Part shown: in pieces, positions 48,897 to 57,519 of the stretch
How the letters are laid out: every line of letters begins with the position of its first letter
How positions within the stretch are numbered: position 1 is the stretch's first letter
Source of the DNA: Orychophragmus violaceus
Lineage: Eukaryota; Streptophyta; Magnoliopsida; Brassicales; Brassicaceae
NCBI GenBank assembly: GCA_030180135.1
Contig: CM058232.1
Coordinates: forward strand, 97,981,854-98,045,853
Length of the DNA stretch: 64,000 nucleotides
Reading direction: 5' to 3'
Program-made: the position numbers and the translations under genes
Notes under the pieces: model-generated
What the model saw: only the letters and a program-made list of their open reading frames with translations
Told to the model about the DNA's origin: nothing
The model's database searches: none

Positions 48897-49118
48897 AGTT
48901 CTAGCAGCTTCAAACTTGTTTCCCTCAACTCATAAGAATCAAATCTCATAGGATATAGCAAGACCGATATACAAGATAGCTCATGGGATTCGGATTGACT
49001 TTGGCAAGCTGATCTACAAGCAAGTGATGAGCATGACCACTGATCAGCAGAACGACCGTCGCTGGTTGTTTTCCCCTAGGATTATCTCAGCTGTTCTGGA
49101 AATGCAGCATTCTCCTCG
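48897..49118 (+). pseudogene. Duplicated fragment of element A env-like ORF
   Basis: These 222 bp repeat 57520-57741 with one or two differences. They encode part of the env-like C-terminal region, including DQQNDRRWLFSPRIISAVLE. At 49118/49119 the sequence jumps inside a G LTR, with two bases (CG) shared at the joint. This is the join of the large tandem duplication. Confidence 0.88.
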
Positions 49119-50108
49119 AAGCGTTAGGTTTCAGGAGTTCTCAGGAAATCAGGAACGCAAGCAATCAATCTATCTAGATCTAATCAATAACTGTTCTAGA
49201 ACTCAAACACTGATATAGAATTAACCAAATTCCTTTGCGATAATTCTCTAAGTCTAAGTGCAGCAAACCAAACTTCTGTTTGCGAGAACTAACAGATTAA
49301 ACCAGCATTAATTCCAAGTTTGATATGTTCACAATTATCCTAAACCAAACTTCCGTTTGCGAACAGTTTAATTGCTTATCTAAATTCTTTCTAGTTAAAT
49401 TAACCAACTTCCGCTGAATTAATCAACCTAACATCATAACTCTGATTAGCTACTTCAGATTTAGCATTAAGAACAACTTAGATAAAGAACTAGCAGATAT
49501 GAATCTCTACAGATTAATTAAACTATAATTCTCTGAAATCCCTAATGAGAATCCTTCAACCTAACAGGTGATCTACTCAGACATATTCATCGAGACAGAA
49601 AATATCATAAGTAGAAAACCAAATATCATATAATCAAATAAGAACTGGGGTTCAAAATCAAGTCTCTTTCGAGATCAGGATCAGCCCCTCTGGCTCTCTC
49701 TGAGTAAAACAAAACCTAAGAAAAGCTTGTAAAAGCGTAGCCTAAACATTGTCTTAAAAACTCTATTTATAACCTAAAACACGTTTTGGGGCTTCTTTGT
49801 AAATATCAGGAACTTCTGGGTAGGACTGCAATTTTTATTATCCTTCATTAAACCGTCGTTTGGCCCATCTCGCTGGTGCAACGATCGATGCCATAAGTGT
49901 CATGATCGTTGCAGCTCGGAAATATCAACAGTGAACTCTATCTCTCGGCCAAATACTCCAATTAGTTCCAGAAAGTGCCAAAATCACCAAATATGCTCCA
50001 AATGTGCTTGTGCCTAATAAACACCTGAAAAGACTCTAAAACGTAGTAAAAGACTCGATAAATAACACATATACCATGGTTAAAATCCCTAAAATCCATG
50101 GTATATCA
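49119..50108 (-). repeat. Element G 3' LTR, 990 of 1185 bp
   Basis: This matches the G LTR from its base 196 to the end (ATGGTATATCA at 50108). The missing 195 bp lie at the duplication joint. It carries one palindrome pair (49880-49912, one core mutated to CATGATCG). Confidence 0.9.
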
Positions 50109-51468
50109 ACTCCCCCACACTTAGCTCTTGCTTGTCCTCAAGCAAGACAAAGAACTAAATGTAGTCAAGAGGTTTGAAAACTTTTCAGAAACTCATTTCA
50201 TCCTAGAAGCTACAATACTCAGATTCCCCTTAGTAAACCACTGAAGGAATCAATCACAGAATATCAAGACCAACATGTACTTCCCCCACACTTAGCAACT
50301 GTCCTAGGTAAACTCCACAATCACATTCAAGCATTCAAATTCTCCCTACTGACTTCTGCAAGTATTTAAGTGCGGTCTCACCTAAGGAGTATCGATCAAA
50401 GGGCACATGGATTCTTACCTTATCAGCTCTAGACCACCATACTATCTTTCTCTAGTCTCTTTCTTCTCTTTCCCTTCTTTAACAACTGATTTTTCCCCAT
50501 TGGGTATCATTTTATTTTTTTTATCAGTGTTCTTCCCGTTATGGGGTGTACTTTGGACACATTCCATGGATCACATGAGAGAAAATAGTGTTCCCATGAC
50601 CACTTCGGAGTTACCAACTCATCCTCAGTTTATTATTATTTTTTATTTTTTACTTTATAGAAGGGGAGAAGGGAACTAAATAGGATAGGTTGACAGGCTG
50701 TGTCAGAACTAACAAGGGAGTCCGACACAAAGTATACCAAGCCCTTAGGTGAGAAATCTAAGTCAGTATTAAGTTGAAGTCAGTAAAAGGATCCTCTGAT
50801 ACCTGAAATGATGTGGGTGTTCCCAGTAGGTTAATCTGTGATGGGGTTTTCTAATAGTCAGAGATAGATCCTGCAACTTCATCCCAATGGTTACTTAAGT
50901 TCCTGCAAGTCTTGTAAATCTTCTCAGAAAATCATAGTTTCTTACTTAAACAATTTTGACTCAATAAAATAAGAATTTTTGAAAAACGGACTGACTCTTA
51001 AGAAAACAGAAAGATATAAGTCAGTAGCACCTCCCCCACACTTAAAACACACTGTCCCCAGTAGTGTCAAGCGAAGGATCGGTAAAAATAAAAAAATTGT
51101 TAATGGATGTTTAGTTCTGTCGGGATTACCTCTGTCGCTCAAGCATCGATCGTTGCACTAAGTACGTCGATCGATCCTAGGCGATTTTGTTGGGTGTCGA
51201 TCGTTGCTCAAAGCAGCAACGATCGTTGCAAGGCGCATATCGGATCAGACAGCTAGTTAGCAGGTTAGCCCGTCGGTTTATGTCAATTTTTTAAAAAAAC
51301 CTGCAAGCTGAAAACACTAGAAACATAGTAAAATCGAAGCAAAAGATGTACCAAATAAAGTACAAATCATCCAAACATAGTAGGGTCCTAAAAATCAAAA
51401 GGAGAAAAGTGCAAAAGAAAAGAAAAAGTCAGAATACAGAACCGAAAGTCTGAAAATGGAGACTACGC
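50109..51468 (-). other. Element G 3' non-coding region, conserved with C and D
   Basis: Three minus-strand TAAGTGTGGGGGA-like tracts lie near 50110, 50284 and 51034, in the same order as in C and D; the first borders the LTR. Palindrome pairs stand at 51143-51175 and 51195-51228. No coding domain was found, and the short plus-strand frame at 50407-50679 is not convincing. Confidence 0.75.
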
Positions 51469-52998
51469 TCACTCGCTAACATCATCTATCCCACCATACA
51501 GTGCATCGTCATCGGCTGCCTCAGCTGGGGGATCAGTGGCATCCTCTGGAGATCGCTGTCGACGACGTCGGTCAGGTACGGGCTGATGGATCTGTGGTGG
51601 CCTCCTGCAGCTGCAAGTACGCACGAAGTTCCAAAGAACTCGAAACATACCATCTGATCTCTCTCTCCACTCTGCCTCAGAGTATGCACCGTAAGCCATT
51701 GCAGGCTCTGGAAAGGGACCCACAACGTCGACTGGGGCAGGCGCTGGCACAGGAGTAGGGGCAGCAGAAGTCGAAGCTCGTGAGGAAGGCTCTCCCAGCG
51801 GATGAGCCATAGTCGGAATCCCACGCTGCGCAGACTCAGGAGGCTGAAATCTCAGTGCCTCTAATGTGTCAATCTGTGTCCATCTGGCAGCAGGAAGCTC
51901 TATACCAGTCCTCCCAGTGGTCGGATCAGTGTAAACCCAAATGCGCCCCTCCTTGAGCCAGGTAGCGCTCTGCAAATGGCTGAGATCCAGGAACTCCCGA
52001 GATGTATCACGCTCTGTGCCATGAAGAGGAATCCCACAATACTCAAAAATGGGAGTAAGTAAACTCCCTACCGTCTCAGTACCAGCTCCATCAAACGGCT
52101 TCAGCTGCAGATCAAATAAATGCTGTGCGAAAATAGCTCCCAAGTTGAGACCCGCAGTAGGATCTCTCACGCCAGAACCTCTAAACTGATCTCTCAGCCC
52201 CATAAACAGCAGCTCCATCTCATATTTGCGTATCTTGTTGGCCTCAAACTTGCAAAGCAAGCTCCAGCACAAGATACGCGAGACATATCGCAGCACCGGA
52301 TGTCTCATCTGTACTATTGGTGTGGTCCTGGAGTTGTATCGACCGCTGCCAATACTCTCCCAGAATGTGCGAGCCTCAACTGGATCCCACTCGAGTGGCA
52401 TGGCGATGCGCCTCGGCTCAGTACTGAACCCGTAGATCCTGCAAAGGTCAAGTAGAGGAATCCGATACCTGACTCCCCAACTCATGAAGGTGAATGCACC
52501 CACTGTAGCGCTCCTGTGGTCGGGATCCGAGTAAACCACTCTGCAAGTGGCCAATAGCTGCCTGACCAGCTCAGGATAGAGATCATAATGTCGCATCGGC
52601 ATTGTCCCTAGACCAATGCCTCTGCGTACAGCGAGTACATGCTCATCAATCCCCAGAATCTTGCAGGTGGAGTAGTCAGCGAACTTGGTCGGCTTGATGA
52701 TCATCCCACACCAACCACTGTAGAGAAGCGAGTCATACTCGTCCCATCGACTGAGCAATGGCCGCTCTGTGAACTCAGCGGACTTGAAGAAACGTATAAG
52801 GTCCTCCGGTCACTGTCTGGTCGTCTGAATCGGTGTGGCGTCCTCTCTGGGCCAAGGTAAAGCAACTGGCGGCCCGTATCTGGCGTATGGTGCGGGTGGC
52901 TCTGACTCTCTGCTAAACCATTGAGGCGGTGGGGTGTAGTGTCGTGTTGCTGTGGAAGCTGTGGCTCGCTTCTTGCGGGGTTGCCTTTGAGACGCCAT
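51469..52998 (-). pseudogene. ATHILA ORF-1-type protein of element G, one in-frame TGA
   Basis: The start is the ATG at 52998 (MASQRQPRKKRATASTATRH). A TGA at 52810-52812 interrupts the frame after 62 codons; it is then open to 51469. Visible blocks are RPLLSRWDEYDSLLYSGWCG, IIKPTKFADYSTCKILGIDE, YPELVRQLLATCRVVYSDP and VRYRIPLLDLCRIYGFSTEP. These resemble the ATHILA ORF-1 family (PF03078), which lies 3' of pol in the env position of Athila elements and has no known enzyme role. Near the C-terminus is a proline- and alanine-rich stretch, then an acidic tail (AADDDALYGGIDDVSE). I saw no signal peptide or clear membrane segment. Confidence 0.78.
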
Positions 52999-53049
52999 CT
53001 GCAAAAACAAAGTTCAAACATTTATAAGTCTCGGCAAAATTTCACTGTG

Positions 53050-53104
53050 AAATCGCGAAGCATCGACCGTTGCATCTAAGGCATCGATCGTTGCAAGGCG
53101 ATTT
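53050..53104. repeat. CGATCG dyad cassette, clearest example 1
   Basis: AAATCGC at 53050 and GCGATTT at 53098 enclose GCATCGACCGTTGC and GCATCGATCGTTGC, whose cores (53064 and 53085) are 21 bp apart. The whole 55 bp has twofold symmetry, and each half is itself a near-palindrome. Confidence 0.85.
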
Positions 53105-53125
53105 TGTTGTATCGAACATTTCCCA

Positions 53126-53178
53126 AAATCGCAAAGCAACGACCGTTGCTCGAGAGCAACGACCGTTGCAAGGCGATT
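53126..53178. repeat. CGATCG dyad cassette, clearest example 2
   Basis: AAATCGC at 53126 and GCGATT at 53173 enclose two copies of GCAACGACCGTTGC with cores 20 bp apart (53140 and 53160). It directly follows example 1, so cassettes can stand in tandem. Confidence 0.85.
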
Positions 53179-53854
53179 CTGCCGCAAACAAATCATCAAA
53201 ATCAGTCAAATCCAAGCCACATTGCCTCAAATCAGTTCAAAATCATCATCCATCACCCTAAATCGTTCTAATTACGCATGCATCATCAATTTTTGGTTCA
53301 AAAATCTAACACCCTAAAACCCTAAAATCCAATCCGAAAATTCGAAAATAGAAGAACATTACCTTGATTTCTTGAGATATGGTTGGGGAAATAGATTGGG
53401 AGTGTAAAATTAAGTAGATAGCACTTGGAAACAAGAAATTTGATGAAGAAATGATGTTTTTTGGGCGGAGGTTCTCGGTGTGTCGACCAAAAGAAATGGA
53501 GAAGAAGGAGAGAAAATAGGGTTTAAGGTAACTTACCTTGGTCGTGGGTGCAACGATCGTTGCATAGAAGCATGGATCGATGCTGGTTGAACCAGATTGA
53601 TTCCGGTTTAGCTCGACGTACCTTAATTTTGCAATTGAACCAATTGCAACGACCGTTGCTTAGAAGCGACGATCGTCACAATGCGATTACCCTACTTCGT
53701 CAAATCTCCTCGCAACGACCGGTGCACAAGTGCATCGATCGTCACACATCTCCAGACTCGAGTTTTGCATCTGAAACTTAGCAAAAACAAAAACAAAAAC
53801 GTGAAATCCTAAGAAAAACACCAAAAATAAGAAAGAAAAACAACTAAACCTATC

Positions 53855-53872
53855 AGTGGGTTGCCTCCCACT
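53855..53872 (-). other. Conserved hairpin after G gag-like ORF
   Basis: The minus strand reads AGTGGGAGGCAACCCACT, the same as in D, about 50 bases after the ORF stop at 53921. Confidence 0.7.
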
Positions 53873-53920
53873 CAGCGCTTGTTTTAAGTCATTAGCTTGA
53901 CTTTTGGAAAGAGGTCAGAC

Positions 53921-55270
53921 TCATGGAGGTTTCAACAGAGACTTTGAGTGTCTCTGTGAATGCCTTATCATCCATGGTGGTGTGTAAGCAGTAGCAGCAT
54001 GATGTCGTCCAAGGAACGTCGGGAGGAATGTAAGGTGAGATTGACACTTGGGAGGCTTAAAACCTTTTTCCGCGTTCCGAACAGTCGAGTCAGGAGGTTT
54101 AAGCTTAGAGGATTTATGTTTTACCTTTGGCAGAGATTTGATGTTCGGAGCCTTCTGTTTACGAGCAGTTTTAGGCCTTGAAGATGTTAGAGTAGGCTCG
54201 TGTGGAACCACCATCTTCTTGTCAACCACCACTGTGAACTGAACCACGTCTTTAGACTTAACGGGAGCTTTCGGGAATGGTAATGGAGGTTTGTAGGTTC
54301 TTTCCTTAGCAGGCCCTTGAGATATGAGCGAAACTGATTCCTTTCGGGGTGCAACGATCGGTGCATGTGATGCAACGATCGATGCTATCGTCTCAGCTCG
54401 GGTTTCAACTACAGTCTCGGGTTTACCCACTTCTCGGTCCATTCCAGCCATCTCATATTCAAGTTTCTCTCCTTGGCTTGGTCCTGCTTCAATCTGAACT
54501 ATCCAAGTCAAGAGATCCATGTCAATCTCTGTTGAGTCAGGTGCATCGAAGCTTTCAAACTCAGGTAATTCAACATCAAATCCACCTCTGTCTTCCACAA
54601 ATTCCACAGCCTTAACTGCTAGACATGATCCATGATCCATCTGTGTGTCATCCTGAATGGGAATGTTGCTGGCATGAGCTTCTTGAGAATCCTTCCTTGG
54701 GGTAGAACTTGAAACTTGATCCATCTGTGTGTCCAGCTGCTTCATACGAGTGTTCAAGGATTCAAATTTCTCATTCAAATTAGTGTACAGGTTCTCTAGC
54801 TTCGAGCTGAAGGAAGCTGTGTTCTGCTGTTGCTTTTCAATTGATTGTTCTATCATCATATCTAGTTTGCTCCTTTGTTTAGGAGGTGCCAGATAGGAAG
54901 TATAATTATGGTCTCTTGATCCTTGAGCATGCCTAGAACCTTGTCTCTGCTGATGTCCCAATGTATGTCCATAAGAGTCGGCTCCAGCCATATAGTGTAC
55001 CTCTGCAAATTTATCAGTTTTTGCCTCTGCTCGGAACTGTCTCTCCCTAAGTAAGATGTCGTGGATGTCATCTATCTTATTCTGCATCTCAGCTACTTGC
55101 CCAACCAATACATGGTAATCTGGTAAGATGGGGATTCCTTCCCCATCTATTTTCTGACCTTTTGTGTTGCATATGTGACCCTCTTGGTCTCGTAAAACGC
55201 CGTTTTCACCGCGAATCAAAATCACAGGCTCCATGGCGCAGAACCTATTGAACGTCTCAAAACTCAGCAT
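53921..55270 (-). CDS. Gag-like ORF of element G without the capsid domain
   Basis: The start is ATG 55270 (MLSFETFNRFCAMEPVILIR) or ATG 55234 (MEPVILIRGENG). The second matches where C and D have a similar ILIRDAEGVLRDPENN region. After about 60 residues the frame passes straight to the part equal to the Gag C-terminus of C and D (EVHYMAG, LDMMIEQSIEKQQQ, a coiled-coil-prone ENLYTNLNEKFESLNTRMKQ). The central Retrotrans_gag domain is missing. The end has HHAATAYTPPWMIRHSQRHS, like the end of D's protease ORF, so protease is deleted too. It is open without stops over 450 codons. What it could do without a capsid domain is unclear. Confidence 0.75.
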   Translation of the reverse strand: MLSFETFNRFCAMEPVILIRGENGVLRDQEGHICNTKGQKIDGEGIPILPDYHVLVGQVAEMQNKIDDIHDILLRERQFRAEAKTDKFAEVHYMAGADSYGHTLGHQQRQGSRHAQGSRDHNYTSYLAPPKQRSKLDMMIEQSIEKQQQNTASFSSKLENLYTNLNEKFESLNTRMKQLDTQMDQVSSSTPRKDSQEAHASNIPIQDDTQMDHGSCLAVKAVEFVEDRGGFDVELPEFESFDAPDSTEIDMDLLTWIVQIEAGPSQGEKLEYEMAGMDREVGKPETVVETRAETIASIVASHAPIVAPRKESVSLISQGPAKERTYKPPLPFPKAPVKSKDVVQFTVVVDKKMVVPHEPTLTSSRPKTARKQKAPNIKSLPKVKHKSSKLKPPDSTVRNAEKGFKPPKCQSHLTFLPTFLGRHHAATAYTPPWMIRHSQRHSKSLLKPP

Positions 55271-55427
55271 TGCTGTTCTCGCCTTGTGTCGATCGATGCA
55301 GGGTGGCAACGATCGATGCAGTGCGAATCCCTGCAATCCCAAAAATCAAAAACGTGAGTAAACGAGAAAATTAAAAAGAATGCTTAGTCTAAATCCTAAT
55401 ACTAAATCTATCGGTGAACTCAAAGAG

Positions 55428-55445
55428 TCTCCGGCAACGGCGCCA
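55428..55445 (-). other. Element G inner primer-binding-site copy
   Basis: The minus strand reads TGGCGCCGTTGCCGGAGA, the tRNA-Asp site with one change. It is followed at 55452 by a short LTR-like fragment and stands 138 bp inside the outer, functional-position site. Confidence 0.85.
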
Positions 55446-55451
55446 AAAACT

Positions 55452-55540
55452 TGATAGGTGTAGTTTTCCCTGTTCTTTGTAAATATCAGGAACTTCTGGG
55501 TAGGACTGCAATTTTCATTATCCTTCATTAAACCGTCGTT
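55452..55540 (-). repeat. Collapsed LTR fragment beside inner primer site
   Basis: About 21 bases of the LTR start (TGATAGGTGTAG) are joined to a piece from deep inside the LTR (TTTGTAAATATCAGG to CCGTCGTT, matching 47819-47886). Some 840 bp between them are missing. Its last six bases, GTCGTT, are also the first six of tRNA-Asp, where the next segment begins. Confidence 0.85.
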
Positions 55541-55583
55541 GTAGTATAGTGGTAAGTATTCCCGATCCCCAGCAACGGCGCCA
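55535..55583 (+). other. Internally deleted tRNA-Asp sequence captured at the primer site
   Basis: Positions 55535-55564 equal the first 30 bases of plant tRNA-Asp(GUC) as I recall it (GTCGTTGTAGTATAGTGG to TTCCCG). Positions 55565-55583 equal its last 19 bases with CCA (ATCCCCAGCAACGGCGCCA, one change). The 26 bases between, with anticodon arm and most of the T arm, are missing, so this is not a tRNA gene. Its 3' 18 bases are G's primer site, directly before the 5' LTR. The natural reading is that reverse transcriptase copied the primer tRNA beyond its normal stop. Confidence 0.85.
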
Positions 55584-55589
55584 AAAACT

Positions 55590-56774
55590 TGATAGGTGTA
55601 GTTTTCCCTATTCTACTGCAAGTGCACAGTTAATGCAATCGTAGTATATAAGGTATCGAATCCCACAAGGACTCTCAGTCACACAATAGATTATTAGTGG
55701 TTCAGATTAGATTAAGCGAAGCAGGTGTGAAAACAGTAAACGAAATAGCAAAGTAAATCAAGTGAGTTTGTAAGCAAGAAGGCGAAGCGTTAGGTTTCAG
55801 GAGTTCTCAGGAAATCAGGAACGCAAGCAATCAATCTATCTAGATCTAATCAATAACTGTTCTAGAACTCAAACACTGATATAGAATTAACCAAATTCAT
55901 TTGCGATAATTCTCTAAGTCTAAGTGCAGCAAACCAAACTTCCGTTTGCGAGAACTAACAGATTAAACCAGCATTAATTCCAAGTTTGATATGTTCACAA
56001 TTATCCTAAACCAAACTTCCGTTTGCGAACAGTTTAATTGCTTATCTAAATTCTTTCTAGTTAAATTAACCAACTTCCGCTGAATTAATCAACCTAACAT
56101 CATAACTCTGATTAGCTACTTCAGATTTAGCATTAAGAACAACTTAGATAAAGAACTAGCAGATATGAATCTCTACAGATTAATTAAACTATAATTCTCT
56201 GAAATCCCTAATGAGAATCCTTCAACCTAACAGGTGATCTACTCAGACATATTCATCGAGACAGAAAATATCATAAGTAGAAAACCAAATATCATATAAT
56301 CAAATAAGAACTGGGGTTCAAAATCAAGTCTCTTTCGAGATCAGGATCAGCCCCTCTGGCTCTCTCTGAGTAAAACAAAACCTAAGAAAAGCTTGTAAAA
56401 GCGTAGCCTAAACATTGGCTTAAAAACTCTATTTATAACCTAAAACACGTTTTGGGGCTTCTTTGTAAATATCAGGAACTTCTGGGTAGGACTGCAATTT
56501 TCATTATCCTTCATTAAACCGTCGTTTGGCCCATCTCGCTGGTGCAACGATCGATGCCATAAGTGTGACGATCGTTGCAGCTCGGAAATATCAACAGTGA
56601 ACTCTATCTCTCGGCCAAATACTCCAATTAGTTCCAGAAAGTGCCAAAATCACCAAATATACTCCAAATGTGCTTGTACCTAATAAACACCTGAAAAGAC
56701 TCTAAAACGTAGTAAAAGACTCGATAAATAACACATATACCATGGTTAAAATCCCTAAAATCCATGGTATATCA
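55590..56774 (-). repeat. Element G 5' LTR
   Basis: The complete LTR of 1185 bp has one palindrome pair (56545-56577), is nearly the same as the solo LTR at 46946-48130 and is followed by AGGCT. Confidence 0.92.
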
Positions 56775-57519
56775 AGGCTTTAATCCGAGATTAACATCAT
56801 GAAAACGCGATTTAACAAGCATCAATGTATTCAATTACATCAGTGTTCGATTTAAATGCTCCAGATTCAATAGACTAAACCCTAACATGCTCTGATACCA
56901 CTGTTGGATCGCCTAGGATCTAGGGTTCGTTATATTGAAATTACCAACCTCGTTCTTACCTTGAACTGGCAGCGGAATGATTGGTGACGAGATCAGTAAG
57001 CGACTCAGATGCTTCGCCTCTACCAGATACACACACACACAAACCTGGAAAGCCGGGATGCTAGTGCCGGATCTTTGGGATTCTGAGTTTTTGGTGTTTC
57101 TGCTTTCTCTGTCAAGAAAAAGACGACTACTACTGTTCTAGGTCGAAACTCTTATTTTATTAAGACCTAGAATCACTCAAAACGGGCCAACTCGGTTAAG
57201 TCATAAAATCGAAACGACTGTTTCGAATACCCGATCTGTGTCGATCGACACACCACCACATACTCGATATTAATGTGTATCCAATACACATTAACATGAT
57301 CATTACTATAATGATCATTTCCATATTTTAGCTTCCAGTTTGCTTAGGTGTGTGACCCTATAGGATCATATAATACTGGCAGTAAGTCTACAACTTACAG
57401 ATTGCAAGAGGCTTCTAGCAAAACATTGCAACCACCCAGTATTATATGAATGTCTGATCTCGACACACAACTATCATCAGGAGTGAGTACAAGTGTGATT
57501 TCAGGACACTATCCCAACA
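56775..57519 (-). repeat. Second copy of element E leader, primer site and 5' LTR
   Basis: Positions 56775-56901 repeat 48131-48257, with the initiator-tRNA site at 56889-56900. Positions 56902-57519 repeat the E LTR at 618 bp; it is shorter by 21 bp because one CGATCG-type unit is missing near 57245. This copy keeps the TG terminus. It arose by the large tandem duplication and not by a separate insertion, since the same flank of element A follows. Confidence 0.9.

Larger units (their letters stand above)
52999..53920 (-). other. Element G spacer between gag-like ORF and ATHILA-type ORF
   Basis: The spacer holds five palindrome pairs (cores 53064/53085, 53140/53160, about 53557, 53652 and 53715). 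Two of them lie within clear AAATCGC to GCGATT cassettes (53050-53104 and 53126-53178). The hairpin is at 53855-53872. It lacks any pol domain, so pol was deleted between the hairpin and the ATHILA-type ORF or was never present. Confidence 0.75.
49119..56774 (-). mobile_element. Element G: non-autonomous Athila-like element, 3' LTR truncated by the duplication joint
   Basis: On the minus strand: 5' LTR (55590-56774), a rearranged primer-site region (55428-55583), gag-like ORF (53921-55270), ATHILA-type ORF (51469-52998), a 3' non-coding region and a 3' LTR lacking its last 195 bp (49119-50108). Protease, reverse transcriptase, RNase H and integrase are absent. The right flank is AGGCT (56775-56779), the same target as the solo LTR, so both derive from one insertion that was later duplicated. 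Confidence 0.88.

Noticed and set aside
55535..55583. A tRNA-Asp gene
   Set aside because: The anticodon arm and most of the T arm are missing, CCA is present in the DNA, and it overlaps exactly the primer-binding site of element G.
17623..57252. The regularly spaced short palindromes recalled a CRISPR-like array
   Set aside because: There is no constant repeat with unique spacers, no cas gene, and the DNA is plant nuclear sequence full of retrotransposons. Units come in pairs spread over many kilobases.
56902..57519. An independent insertion of an E-family solo LTR
   Set aside because: It is preceded by E's own leader and primer site and followed by the same part of element A as the copy at 48258-48896, so it comes from duplication.
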